From positions 124,001 through 188,000 of the forward strand of contig CAWKAO010000002.1 of the NCBI GenBank assembly GCA_963847665.1: a stretch of 64,000 nt of DNA. Reading direction: 5' to 3'. The stretch is from CAWKAO01 sp963847665 (GTDB lineage Bacteria > Actinomycetota > Humimicrobiia > Humimicrobiales > Humimicrobiaceae). A model generated the notes under the pieces. The model made no database searches, had not been told where the DNA came from, and saw only the letters and a program-made list of their open reading frames with translations. Numbering within the stretch: position 1 is the stretch's first letter; each line of letters starts with the position of its first letter. The translations under genes were made by a program, and so were the position numbers. Shown one piece after another: positions 27,433 to 36,066 of the stretch.

Positions 27433-27470
27433 TACATTAAGACCCCATAATGTAATGAGGTCTTAATGTA
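27433..27470 (-). terminator. 12-bp hairpin, probable terminator
   Basis: TACATTAAGACC (27433-27444) and GGTCTTAATGTA (27459-27470) are perfectly complementary with a 14-base loop. On the minus strand the stem is followed by TTTCAGAGTTTATTT, so it probably ends the minus-strand gene at 27495, and may also stop transcription from the tRNA side. Confidence 0.65.
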
Positions 27471-27494
27471 AATATGAGCTTTATCTATTTAATC

Positions 27495-28244
27495 TTATGG
27501 CTTACCTATCACAAATTCCTGAAGCGGCTCTGGCTGATCATTAAATGTCTTTACCGTATACATCCCGTCTGGGAGGTCTACAATTATGTTCGGATTATCC
27601 CATGGCATATCTGTCTCATATACCATGTTTCCATTCATATCATAGATCCTTACCCAGTTGTTATCTGCATATGGATAGATAAAGCTAAACTGGAACATAT
27701 TGTCTTCATTTATCCATACTGCTGAGCAGACCATTTTCTGGTCTCCTCTTACCCAGGGTTCAGGTTCAGGCTCTGCTGCTTTTGCTGGTATACGCGAAAT
27801 TGTAGCAAATACATGACCGGTTACACCAGAGCCATAAGTAGTAACAACAACAATGTATTGTGTTCCTTTTGCCAAATGCTTTTTTATCAAAGAGTACAAT
27901 CCCATTCCACCATCATCATCTGCAGCTATCAGATTGGCTGTTGGGTCTGCAGAGTTAAAAGAATCCTCATATAGGAATAAAGCAGTATCTATTCCCGGAA
28001 TAGTATTTACAACTTCGATTGAGTAAGTACCATTTTTACTTGGATTAAAGGTGTAATCAAAATAGTAGAAGCCAGAGGTACTTCCAGCAGTTAGGTTGAA
28101 ATTGGGTCTGGTAAATGTACTTGGTCCCAAGTCATCATCAAAACTATCAACAACATCTGCAAAAATAGCTGCAGGCATAATTGTTGCAATGAGTATGAAG
28201 ATAGTTGAAACAGCTAAAAAAATAATTAATCTTTTTAATTTCAT
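27495..28244 (-). CDS. Secreted protein with PPC-like beta-sandwich
   Basis: 249-residue exported protein with a clear signal peptide (about 1-29, ending in AIFA). The next segment FYYFDYTFNPSKNGTYSIEV ... DTALFLYED ... NLIAADDDGGMGLYSLIKKHLAKGTQYIVVVTTY has the pattern of bacterial pre-peptidase C-terminal (PPC-like) domains. After a PEPEPE linker comes a second beta domain (IRIYDMNGNMVYETDMPW-like) resembling FlgD-Ig/secretion-tail folds. No enzymatic motif is visible. Probably cell-surface. GAAGGTG precedes the ATG. Confidence 0.7.
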   Translation of the reverse strand: MKLKRLIIFLAVSTIFILIATIMPAAIFADVVDSFDDDLGPSTFTRPNFNLTAGSTSGFYYFDYTFNPSKNGTYSIEVVNTIPGIDTALFLYEDSFNSADPTANLIAADDDGGMGLYSLIKKHLAKGTQYIVVVTTYGSGVTGHVFATISRIPAKAAEPEPEPWVRGDQKMVCSAVWINEDNMFQFSFIYPYADNNWVRIYDMNGNMVYETDMPWDNPNIIVDLPDGMYTVKTFNDQPEPLQEFVIGKP

Positions 28245-28284
28245 TTAACACCTTCCTTCTAATATTTTTTTGATCATATATTAA

Positions 28285-28312
28285 AATAACCGACTCGATA
28301 TAGCCGGTTATT
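28285..28312 (-). other. Hairpin in 275-base AT-rich intergenic stretch
   Basis: AATAACCG (28285-28292) pairs with CGGTTATT (28305-28312). On the minus strand a weak T-rich tail follows. It could be a late terminator of the glycosyltransferase gene or part of the leader of the secreted-protein gene. Nothing else is recognised between 28245 and 28519. Confidence 0.35.
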
Positions 28313-28519
28313 AATTTAAATCTAATTTCCTCATTTTTTGCACCCTAGTAACTTTAAAAATTTCTAAGATGTTTAATTTATCTCATATAAAACATATCCA
28401 ATAAAAATCTACAATATAATTATAATACTAATATTATGAATATCAAATTATTTTAAAAAATCTTCAATCTCTTTCAAATCCCTAATTAAACAGTTCGAAA
28501 TTTAAAATCTTAGGGACAC

Positions 28520-29854
28520 CTAAAAAATCTCATTAATCTTTTTTATTTTAGATAATTCTTTAATAAAATGTTTCGAAATTTCACTAATTGGGCCCACCAA
28601 AATATTATTTATCACAGATACAGAGTTAGCAACTCCATCTTCTGCCCGGATCTTAACTCCTAATTCCAATGCATTTTTACGGATTTTTTTATCAGTCAAA
28701 ACTTTTTCTATAGCATGTGCAAGACGGTCAACTGTCAGTTCTTTTTGCAGAATCGGCTCTGGCCCAACTCCTAATTCAAATACCCGCCTTCCCCAAAAAA
28801 ACTGATCACCCATAAATGGGGTGACAATGGAAGGTACTCCTGCTTTAAAACTTTCAGCTGTTGTTCCGGCACCACCATGATGGACCACAGCAGCAACACG
28901 TGGATAAAGCCAGGAAAAGGGTATTGTATCCAGCATAAAAACTGTTTCCGGTAATTTTGCCTTGTACAAACCGCCCCAGCCAGATAGCATGATTGCCCTT
29001 TGTTTGGTCCTTGCAAGAGCCTGCAATATGATATCAGCAGTTTCTTCCGGTTTTCTATTGCTCATACTTCCAAAACCAAAAAAAACAGGTGGAGTGCCGG
29101 ATTCCAGAAATTGTTGAAGATCAGAGGACGGAGACCAATCAGCTTCCTGGTCAAGAAACCAATACCCGGTGACATGTTTATTATCATCCCAATCATATGG
29201 TTTGGGGATCACTGATGGACTAAAACCATAAAGAACCGGGTTTTGATTAAATCGGGTTGTCCTGTAAGGTCCCCAAAATGAAGCAGGAGATAAACCCAGT
29301 ACTTTCTGTCGTGTTAGTTTATCAGCCGATCTGAAACCCTGCCATATAATTTGTCTTGCAATAGTATAAGAAAAACGATTAAAAGAGCCGGCAAAAGGGA
29401 TCCGAAGTTTAGGAAAAAGAAAACTTGAGAAGACACTGGTAGGAGTAAACGGGATGTAGTAAGCTTGTAGCAATGGGATTTCAAACTTTTCTGCAAGAGA
29501 GATTCCAACAAATAAACCTCCTATTCCAGCGATTATCAGATCTGCATCCTTACAAGCAGCCATGCCTGTCTTTGCCAGGGCATCAGCACCAAGCATCGCT
29601 TCTTTTTTCATCTGTGACATAATAGAGAGAAAGTTTCCTTTTTTTATAAGTGCCTGCATTTCTTTGCTTTGAGCTATGTCTTGTGAATTGCTTTCAATGG
29701 GCCAAAACTCCAGTTTATTTGAATTGACAAGTTCTTCAAAGTTTTGATGGGTTATTATTCTCACAACATGGCCGGATCTTTTTAAACCCTGTCCCAGTGC
29801 AACATATGGTTGAACATCCCCACGACTTCCTATAGCAATAACTGCAATAAGCAT
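28520..29854 (-). CDS. GT1-family glycosyltransferase (MGT/UGT type)
   Basis: 444-residue GT-B glycosyltransferase related to macrolide and sterol glucosyltransferases. The N-terminal GSRGDVQPYVALGQGLKRSGH binds the acceptor side. The C-terminal signature VVHHGGAGTTAESFKAGVPSIVTPFMGDQFFWGRRV is the nucleotide-sugar site, with the catalytic-type His and GGAGTT loop intact. It is transcribed divergently from a MarR-family regulator 170 bases away, which suggests inducible detoxification or lipid/natural-product glycosylation. The acceptor is unknown. Confidence 0.92.
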   Translation of the reverse strand: MLIAVIAIGSRGDVQPYVALGQGLKRSGHVVRIITHQNFEELVNSNKLEFWPIESNSQDIAQSKEMQALIKKGNFLSIMSQMKKEAMLGADALAKTGMAACKDADLIIAGIGGLFVGISLAEKFEIPLLQAYYIPFTPTSVFSSFLFPKLRIPFAGSFNRFSYTIARQIIWQGFRSADKLTRQKVLGLSPASFWGPYRTTRFNQNPVLYGFSPSVIPKPYDWDDNKHVTGYWFLDQEADWSPSSDLQQFLESGTPPVFFGFGSMSNRKPEETADIILQALARTKQRAIMLSGWGGLYKAKLPETVFMLDTIPFSWLYPRVAAVVHHGGAGTTAESFKAGVPSIVTPFMGDQFFWGRRVFELGVGPEPILQKELTVDRLAHAIEKVLTDKKIRKNALELGVKIRAEDGVANSVSVINNILVGPISEISKHFIKELSKIKKINEIF

Positions 29855-29954
29855 AAATGACCCCTTTTTTATTTTTTAAAATTTGATAAAATATTAATAA
29901 GTATTGATTATAAATCTTGTTTTATGGTTTATAATTAATAATAGTACATAATTA

Positions 29955-29968
29955 TTAACTAATGTTAA
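29955..29968. promoter_or_regulatory. Putative MarR operator
   Basis: TTAACTAATGTTAA is a 14-bp inverted repeat (5-bp arms, 4-base centre) in the intergenic region between the divergent glycosyltransferase and marR genes. Size and position fit a MarR-dimer site controlling both. Confidence 0.5.
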
Positions 29969-30024
29969 CAAGATAGCCGATGACGTGTCAATATATATAT
30001 TTATAAACATCAAAAAGAATTGAA

Positions 30025-30468
30025 ATGAAAGAAAATAAAATAGACTCAGCTGCAAAGGGATTAGCAGAGTTACTACCGCTTTTACAACAAAAGCTTATTA
30101 AGCCTTTTGAACAGCTTTCTAAGAATAAGATCAGCCCTATGCAATTTCAAGTTTTATTTACATTGGAGGAAAAGGGAGATCTGTCAATGACTGAGCTCTC
30201 AAATGAATTGTTGGTTTCAAAGCAACAGATGACTCCGGTGGTCGATAAACTCATCATCCGTGGATTTGTTGAAAGAAAGCATAATGAGGTGGACAGACGC
30301 GTGATTAAAATATCATTATCATTTTCAGGAAAGCAGCATATTGAAAAACTGAAAATGGATATATTCGATATGTTAAAAAATAAAATTAAGGGATTAAGTG
30401 ACGAAGATTTAAGTGACTTAAATAAAGCTTTCAGTAAAATTGGGAGTATTATCAATAAACTGAATTAA
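30025..30468 (+). CDS. MarR-family transcriptional regulator
   Basis: 147-residue winged-helix regulator. The DNA-recognition part reads LSMTELSNELLVSKQQMTPVVDKLIIRGFVERKHNEVDRRVIKISLS, with the conserved wing Asp-Arg-Arg. Helices at both ends form the dimer. It probably represses itself and the divergent glycosyltransferase until a small phenolic or lipophilic ligand is bound, as is known for the family. A palindrome at 29955 is the likely site. Confidence 0.92.
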   Translation: MKENKIDSAAKGLAELLPLLQQKLIKPFEQLSKNKISPMQFQVLFTLEEKGDLSMTELSNELLVSKQQMTPVVDKLIIRGFVERKHNEVDRRVIKISLSFSGKQHIEKLKMDIFDMLKNKIKGLSDEDLSDLNKAFSKIGSIINKLN

Positions 30469-30728
30469 ACATTTAAAATTAGTGCAGTAAGTTATAAAAC
30501 CCATACCTATTGATTTTATCAGTAAGATGGTGAGATATAAAATCCCTCAGTAAAAAAGAGATCAATTCACGTTTTTAAATATAAAAAACTTCAATTAAGA
30601 ATGAGACACCATAATGTTGTCATAACTTCAGAGACTAAAATGGCCAGACCCAGTTAGATTCATATAGTTATTATATTTAAAAATAAATATTTTAAAAATA
30701 ATTATAAAAACATTTATAAAATATTTAT

Positions 30729-30757
30729 TTGACATAACTACTAATTATTGGTAATAT
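30729..30757 (+). promoter_or_regulatory. Promoter with TACTAATT repeats upstream of RRM gene 1
   Basis: TTGACA (30729-30734), 17 bases, TAATAT (30752-30757). The octamer TACTAATT occurs three times in direct orientation: 30739-30746 inside the spacer, 30761-30768 at the expected start, and 30791-30798 downstream. A transcript from here would carry a leader of about 285 nt before the RRM coding region. The stretch 30469-30728 is AT-rich and shows nothing recognisable. Confidence 0.6.
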
Positions 30758-30802
30758 TGCTACTAATTTTTGAATTGAGGCAAAATTCGGTACTAATTGA
30801 AA

Positions 30803-30923
30803 CTTGCGAACGAAAGAACGCAGGAGAGTAAAAAAAATCTGGGTCAAGCCATGAAGTTCAAAGAGGGGTCCTAAGGTGTTTATTAGCCTAAGGTCTAGGC
30901 TATGGTAAAAGATAACTTAGGAC
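30803..30923 (+). ncRNA. Structured upstream leader of RRM gene 1
   Basis: Two structures are visible. CTTGCG (30803-30808) pairs with CGCAGG (30819-30824) around an A-rich loop. Further on, GTCCTAAG (30868-30875) pairs with CTTAGGAC (30916-30923) and encloses TAGCCT/AGGCTA (30884-30889 with 30897-30902). The outer stem is followed by TTTTGTAATTTT, so it could act as an attenuator. I compared it by eye with common riboswitch consensus motifs and found no match. Confidence 0.5.
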
Positions 30924-30935
30924 TTTTGTAATTTT

Positions 30936-31050
30936 GGTCTCTATTTGTTAATAGTATTTTATTTAAGAGCTCGTATTGTTTGCTGCAACTACCTCTCTCA
31001 AAAAAATATCTTAAAGCTAGAGAACTAATAGTTTTTGGAAGGAGGTAAGT
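30936..31050 (+). promoter_or_regulatory. Conserved RRM leader, copy 1
   Basis: 115 bases from GGTCTCT to the RRM start codon. It aligns along most of its length with the leader of the second RRM gene (36334-36449). TACCTC (30990-30995) can pair with GAGGTA of the ribosome binding site (31042-31047), so translation could be masked in one RNA fold. This resembles cold-responsive leaders of RNA-chaperone genes, but temperature control is inference. Confidence 0.65.
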
Positions 31051-31317
31051 ATGCAAGGTAGCAAGCTATATGTAGGCAACTTAAGCTATTCTGTAACTGA
31101 TGAACAACTCGAAAAACTGTTTTCATCACACGGCCAGGTTCAAAAAGCCAATGTGATCGGAGATAAGGGTTTTGGGTTTGTTGAAATGTCTAGCGCAGAA
31201 GAAGCAGAAAAAGCTAAAGAAGCTTTAGACGGCACAGACTTTGAAGGTCGTACTTTAAAAGTTGACGAAGCCCGTCCACAAAGAGAAAGAACAGATAGAA
31301 ATTTCAGAAGGTATTAA
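31051..31317 (+). CDS. RRM RNA-binding protein, copy 1
   Basis: 88-residue single-RRM protein of the type found in cyanobacteria and some other bacteria (Rbp-like). RNP2 is KLYVGNLSY (5-13) and RNP1 is KGFGFVEM (about 39-46). An Arg-rich tail (EARPQRERTDRNFRRY) follows. It is expected to bind single-stranded RNA in the cytoplasm. GGAAGGAGGT precedes the ATG, and a terminator follows 34 bases after the stop, so the gene is monocistronic. The paralogue at 36067 shares the end of the coding sequence and the leader. Confidence 0.95.
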   Translation: MQGSKLYVGNLSYSVTDEQLEKLFSSHGQVQKANVIGDKGFGFVEMSSAEEAEKAKEALDGTDFEGRTLKVDEARPQRERTDRNFRRY

Positions 31318-31351
31318 AAACAATCTGAATCTATATGTTTCAATTATCTAA

Positions 31352-31379
31352 AAAAGACCCCAATTTATTGGGGTCTTTT
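31352..31379 (+). terminator. Rho-independent terminator after RRM gene 1
   Basis: AAAAGACCCCAA (31352-31363) pairs with TTGGGGTCTTTT (31368-31379), a 12-bp stem with a four-base loop ending in a T-run. Confidence 0.9.
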
Positions 31380-31519
31380 AATCTCTTTATTAATATAACC
31401 GAATTTTATTTTACACAAACTTTACATGGAAAATGGCTGATATACTTTACTTAACTATGTTTATCTGTGATACTCCAAATAGGTTTGTAAGAAAAATAAA
31501 AAGATAGGAATTAAATTAT

Positions 31520-33024
31520 ATGGAAAAGAATATTAAAAATATATTGCTTGTTTATCCTGAATATTTCAAGACTTTCTGGAGTTTTGAATATGTTATGAAG
31601 ATCATAGGCAGGAAAGCTGCATATCCACCTCTGGGGTTACTGACAATATCATCGATGCTTCCGGAATACTGGAACAAAAGGCTTATCGACACTAATACTG
31701 TTAAATTGACTAATTCAGATATAGAATGGGCTGATTATGTTTTCATCAGCGGGATGATCGTCCAGAAGGAATCGGCACTTAAAATCATCGAAAGAGTAAA
31801 ACAGGCAGGTAAAACTATTGTCGCAGGCGGACCGTTATTTACTACTGGTGGAATCCAATCTGATATGATAGACCACCTGTTTCTGGGGGAATCGGAGAAT
31901 ACTATAAATGATTTTATAAAAGATTCTGAGCAAAATACATTGAAAAAAGTCTATGAGGCAACAGGTTTTCCGGATATATCATGCACGCCTGTACCGGACT
32001 GGAAACTGATAAATATATTCAATTATCATTCGATGTGCCTGCAGTATTCAAGGGGATGTCCTTTTAATTGTGAATTTTGTGATGTGGTGGTTTTAAACGG
32101 CAGAGTCCCTAGGACAAAAACAAAAGAGCAGGTTATAGCTGAACTTGATGCTCTGTATAACATTTCGATGGCGGGGAAGCCTGTTTTTTGTAGATGACAA
32201 TCTTATCGGTAATAAAGCAAAATTAAAAAATGAGGTCCTTCCTGCAATAATAAAATGGCAGAAAGCCAAAAAATATCCATTTATCTTTAATACGCAGGTA
32301 TCTATCAATCTTGCTGACGATGAAGAGCTTATGAATCTTATGGTCGATGCGGGTTTTGAGAAAGTATTTGTGGGTATCGAGACACCTGATGAAAAGAGCC
32401 TTGAGGAATGCAGTAAGTTCCATAACCAGAACAGGGATCTTGTCAGTTCTGTAAAAAAAATGCAGAATTTTGGACTGGAAGTCCAGGGCGGTTTTATTGT
32501 TGGTTTTGACAGTGATACGTCGACAATTTTCCAGAGGCAGATAGACTTTATACAGAAAAGCGGTATTGTGACTGCAATGGTAGGTCTTACTGACTGCTCT
32601 GCCACAGACAAAACTGCACAAAAGGCTTACTGATACAAACAGGATCGTAAAAGAATCATCTGGAAATAATACAATTTTTTCAACCCTGAATTTTATTCCA
32701 AAGATGGAGAAAGGCACACTTTTTAACGGGTATAAAAGGATACTGGATACGATCTATAATCCGAGGGATTATAATGAGCGGATAAAGACTTTTATTAGGG
32801 AGTTTAAGCCTCCAAAAAGAAAAGTATTCAGGATAAAAATACAGAAATTCCAGCTCAGGGCATTGTTCGGTTCCATGTGGCTACTTGGTATTAAGGGCAG
32901 CGGAAGAAAATACTTCTGGCAACTGTTATTGTGGGTTTCGGTAAAATATCCAGGTCTTCTGCCTTATGCTGTTGGTTCTTTGCTGGCAGGGTTACATTTA
33001 AGAAGCATTTCAACTGCAAAGTAA
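31520..33024 (+). pseudogene. B12-binding radical SAM protein, two frameshifts
   Basis: A homologue of the intact 504-residue protein at 34414-35928, readable end to end only across three frames. Part 1 (from 31520) has the B12-domain start LLVYPEYFKTFW and the radical SAM motif CPFNCEFC. The frame changes at about 32163-32165 (removing one T of ATTTC restores YNIRWRGSLFFVDDN). It changes again at about 32587 (removing one T of CTTACTG restores VGLLTALPQ). Part 3 ends near 33024. Both shifts are +1 and no in-frame nonsense codon was seen in the correctly framed segments. It is either a young pseudogene or the result of sequence errors. Confidence 0.85.
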
Positions 33025-33049
33025 AAAGTGTAAAAGTCCTGGAAGATCT

Positions 33050-33232
33050 TCAATTGAATACTAAGAGTATCGATTCGTCGTCGATACCTAATCTCGTGAT
33101 CTCAACTTCAAAGTATTTGTAGATATTATCGATCTCTTCCCAGAAACTGGTCTCGGACAGGTATGCCTTATCTTCCAGCTCAAAAAGCTCTTTTGAGGGA
33201 GCATTTTCATTAAATTTATTGAAAAAAGTTTT
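33050..33232 (-). pseudogene. Gene fragment, C-terminal 60 codons, unidentified
   Basis: An open frame without a start codon in the same frame. It reads ELFELEDKAYLSETSFWEEI then DNIYKYFEVEITRLGIDDES and ends at 33050. The amino-acid composition and acidic/aromatic pattern look like real protein rather than a random frame. No family is recognised. It begins right after an in-frame stop within AT-rich DNA, so the 5' part has been lost. Confidence 0.45.
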
Positions 33233-33247
33233 TTATTTAAAATGTTT

Positions 33248-33421
33248 TTATTTTGTGCTACTAATATTAGGTGAGATGTTTACAGAAACGGCATCTTGCT
33301 CTTTTTTTAGAAAAACTACCATGGACTTATAAAACTCTTCAGTCGAATTTCCTTTTAAGATAAAATTTTCAATACCTAGTACGCCTGTGGTTTTTTTGAG
33401 GATATAGGGGATGGTAAGCAT
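33248..33421 (-). pseudogene. Short ORF or gene fragment, 57 codons
   Basis: ATG at 33421 opens MLTIPYILKKTTGVLGIENF, followed by ILKGNSTEEFYKSMVVFLKK, and stops at 33248. A stop lies directly before the ATG and no Shine-Dalgarno is present, so it is more likely the C-terminal remnant of a lost gene than a functional small gene. It overlaps the plus-strand remnant at 33380 in part. No family is recognised. Confidence 0.4.
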
Positions 33422-33520
33422 CTAATCCTAAGTTTTGCTGATACTACACCCCCGGATGCAAAATTTGAAAGAATACTGGATATATCAAAATTAGCCAGGG
33501 ATTTCAATCAACAATCCTGA
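33380..33520 (+). pseudogene. Remnant of a URO-D superfamily gene (C terminus)
   Basis: 46 codons reading YACGFFEDIGDGKHLILSFA then DTTPPDAKFERILDISKL before a TGA. The L-x-F-A-D-T-x-P-P-D-A-x-x-E pattern matches the last barrel strand and helix of URO-D/methyltransferase proteins. The upstream part is missing and a stop precedes the frame. With the two neighbouring remnants it shows that 33025-33556 is a decaying region. Confidence 0.5.
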
Positions 33521-33556
33521 CCTAATATGACAATAATTTCCTGGATTTTTCAGGCT

Positions 33557-34417
33557 CTAAATTGAAAGAAAATCTTTTAGTGACGTATTGCGATTAGTGG
33601 TGCGTAATTTGCAGAGCACTTTAAACTCTATCTGTCTTATTCTTTCCCTGGTAAGATTAAATTCCCGGCCGACCTCTTCAAGAGTCCTTGGAAAACCATC
33701 CTGAAGGCCGTACCTTAATTTGATGATCCTTCTCTCCCTGTCTTTTAAAGTATCCAGTACTGTTTTTAGATGTTTCTGGAGCATGGCAAAATTAGCAGCA
33801 TCTGGTGGAGCTTCTGCGTCATAATCTTCAACAAAATCACCCAGATGTGTATCCTCATCCTCACCGATCGGGGTGTCAAGAGATATTGTATCCTGGGCTA
33901 TTTTCATGATCTCTCTTACTCTTTCAGGTGTGACACTTAACAGTTCTGCGACTTCCTCAGAGTTTGGCTCCCTGCCAAGTTTCTGGGTAAGCCTTCTATG
34001 TATACGGATGTATTTATTTACATTTTCTACCATATGTACAGGTATCCTGATCACTCTTGCCTGGTCTGCAATAGCTCTTGTTACAGCCTGCCTTATCCAC
34101 CATGTAGCATAAGTCGAGAACTTGAAACCCTTTCTGTAATCATACTTATCAACAGCTCTTATAAGCCCCAGGTTACCTTCCTGGATCAGATCCAAAAACA
34201 CCATACCCCTGCTGACATACTTTTTAGCCACGCTTACGACAAGTCTTAAGTTAGCTTCAATGAGCTCACTTTTTGCAAGCTCATCGCCATTTTCGATTCT
34301 TTTTGCGATCTGGACCTCTTCTGCGGCAGTAAGCAAGCGTACCTTTCCTATCTCCTTAAGGTACATCTTTACTGGATCATTATTAAAGGTTTTTATAGCC
34401 TGGCTTGCCAAGATCAA
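33557..34417 (-). CDS. RNA polymerase sigma factor, RpoD/SigA type
   Basis: 286-residue primary-type sigma factor lacking region 1.1. Region 1.2 (DPVKMYLKEIGKVRLLTAAEE), region 2 (NLRLVVSVAKKYVSRGMVFLDLIQEGNLGLIRAVDKYDYRKG with FSTYATWWIRQA), region 3 and region 4.2 (TLEEVGREFNLTRERIRQIE) are all present. It ends in SLKDFLSI. Its start overlaps the stop of the upstream B12-radical SAM gene by four bases (ATGA), so it appears to be translated together with that gene, an unusual arrangement. It could be the main sigma factor or a group 2 paralogue; this window cannot decide. Confidence 0.92.
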   Translation of the reverse strand: MILASQAIKTFNNDPVKMYLKEIGKVRLLTAAEEVQIAKRIENGDELAKSELIEANLRLVVSVAKKYVSRGMVFLDLIQEGNLGLIRAVDKYDYRKGFKFSTYATWWIRQAVTRAIADQARVIRIPVHMVENVNKYIRIHRRLTQKLGREPNSEEVAELLSVTPERVREIMKIAQDTISLDTPIGEDEDTHLGDFVEDYDAEAPPDAANFAMLQKHLKTVLDTLKDRERRIIKLRYGLQDGFPRTLEEVGREFNLTRERIRQIEFKVLCKLRTTNRNTSLKDFLSI

Positions 34418-35928
34418 CTCTCCCTGTAATAGGAGTTATATTGTTTCGCCCATGCAAGTGTCTTAAAATGCAGCAGCCCGAGTGGCAGACCGACTGCATA
34501 TGGTAAAAGCAGAGGTCTTTTAAAAATGCTCCATAAAATCAGGTTCCAGTAATAGTGTCTTCCCTTGTCCCTTATTCCCAGAAACCAGAGTGAAGAAAGC
34601 ATGCCCCGGATATGATAAAATCGGACTTTTGGTGCTTTCAATTTTTTTGGTCTGTATTCCCTTAAAAATGTCTTAATTCTTGCGAAAAAGAATCTTGGTG
34701 AATAAATGGTTGTAAGCACCTCTTCATAACCGTCTATCAGGGTACTTGCTTTCATTTTCGGAATAAAGTTTAGTTCAGATAATTCAGAATTATTTCCGGA
34801 ACTTTTATTATTTTCTATCAATCGATTTGCTTTTTTTAACCTGTCGTGAAGCCTGCTTTTAGGAGAGACATTGAGAAGTCCTACCATCGCTGCGACGATT
34901 CCACTTTTTTGGATAAAATCGATCTGGTTTTTAAATACGGTCTCCTTGTCGCTGTCAAAACCAAGAATGAATCCTGCATTGACTTCAAAACCCATATTCT
35001 GGATCTTTTTTACAGATTCCAGCAAATTCCTGTTTTTATTATGGTATTTACCGCATTCTTCCAATCCATCCTGGTCCGGGGTCTCTATCCCTATAAAGAC
35101 AGTGGCAAAACCTGCGCTGGACATCATTTCCATCAGTTCCTGGTCATCTGACAGGTTTATTGACAGCTGTGTGCTTAAAGTAAAAGGATATTTTCTATCT
35201 TTTTGCCATTTCATTATAGCAGGCAGGATCTCCTTTTTGATGATAGATTTATTTCCAATAAAATTATCATCAACAAAAAATACTCCAGCTCTCCAGCCTA
35301 TTTTATATACAGAATCAAGCTCATTTATTATCTGCTCTTTGCTTTTTATACGTGGTTTTCTTCCATTTAGCTGGACCACATCACAGAATTCACAGTTGAA
35401 AGGGCAGCCCCTGGAAAGCTGGATGCATACCGAATTATAGTAACGCATGTTTATAAGATCCCATTGAGGGGTGGGGGTTTTTTCTATTGCAGGGAAGCTC
35501 TCCATAGAATATATTTTCTTAACATCATCATTTTCAATATCTTTTATAAGATCTGGTATTATTTCTTCTGATTCACCCAACACAAGGGTATCAACATAAG
35601 AAAATTCTTCCCATCCTGTTGTAAAAAGAGAACCTCCAGCAATCACTTTTTTACCCATTGCCTGTATTTTTTTTATGGTCTTCCGTGTCGATTGTTTTTG
35701 TCCCACTATTGCGCTTAACAATATATGGTCTGCCCACTTGATCTGGTCATCCTTTAAAATGTCACAATTCATATCGACAAGTTTTTTCTCCCAGCGGTCT
35801 GGAAGCAATGCTGCAACTGTTAAGAGTCCGAGCGGGGGATAAGGAGCTTTCTTTCCTACTACCCTCAGGACCCTTTTCACGTTCCAGAATGTATCCTCAT
35901 ATTCCGGATATATAAGTAAAATTTTCAT
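34414..35928 (-). CDS. B12-binding domain radical SAM protein
   Basis: 504-residue protein of the cobalamin-dependent radical SAM class. The N-terminal half is a B12-binding-like Rossmann domain (LLIYPEYEDTFW ... KKVIAGGSLFTTG ... VLGESEEIIPDL). It lacks a clear DxHxxG, as is common for this class. The radical SAM motif is C175-P-F-N-C179-E-F-C182, followed by FFVDDNFIGNK and VFIGIETPDQDGLEECGK. The C-terminal region (FFARIKTFLREYRPKK onward) contains hydrophobic stretches. Related proteins methylate or rearrange unactivated carbons in lipid or cofactor pathways. A degraded copy is at 31520. The sigma factor gene overlaps its end. Confidence 0.92.
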   Translation of the reverse strand: MKILLIYPEYEDTFWNVKRVLRVVGKKAPYPPLGLLTVAALLPDRWEKKLVDMNCDILKDDQIKWADHILLSAIVGQKQSTRKTIKKIQAMGKKVIAGGSLFTTGWEEFSYVDTLVLGESEEIIPDLIKDIENDDVKKIYSMESFPAIEKTPTPQWDLINMRYYNSVCIQLSRGCPFNCEFCDVVQLNGRKPRIKSKEQIINELDSVYKIGWRAGVFFVDDNFIGNKSIIKKEILPAIMKWQKDRKYPFTLSTQLSINLSDDQELMEMMSSAGFATVFIGIETPDQDGLEECGKYHNKNRNLLESVKKIQNMGFEVNAGFILGFDSDKETVFKNQIDFIQKSGIVAAMVGLLNVSPKSRLHDRLKKANRLIENNKSSGNNSELSELNFIPKMKASTLIDGYEEVLTTIYSPRFFFARIKTFLREYRPKKLKAPKVRFYHIRGMLSSLWFLGIRDKGRHYYWNLILWSIFKRPLLLPYAVGLPLGLLHFKTLAWAKQYNSYYRES

Positions 35929-36022
35929 AAAACCTTCTTTTTATAGTTTATTTACAAAATCTTCGGTCAGTTTTGATCGGATAATTAAACTGCGATCAAG
36001 AGGTGTATGAAGAATCAAAGTT

Positions 36023-36056
36023 CTACATACAGGTCCTCGAAAAGACCTGTATGTAG
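36023..36056 (-). terminator. 13-bp hairpin between RRM gene 2 and radical SAM gene
   Basis: CTACATACAGGTC (36023-36035) and GACCTGTATGTAG (36044-36056) are fully complementary with an 8-base loop. It starts 11 bases past the RRM stop. The minus-strand tail AACTTTGATTC is only moderately T-rich, so it may be a partial terminator that lets some transcripts continue into the radical SAM and sigma genes. A second 7-bp inverted repeat lies at 35973-35999. Confidence 0.75.
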
Positions 36057-36066
36057 TATTGGATAA

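Noticed and set aside
30803..30923. Cobalamin, SAM, glycine or c-di-GMP riboswitch
   Set aside because: The conserved core motifs of these classes could not be found by eye; only generic hairpins are present, so it is listed as an unassigned leader.
33307..33523. CRISPR-like or repeat-rich tract in the fragment region
   Set aside because: No regularly spaced direct repeats exist; the open pieces are better explained as gene remnants.
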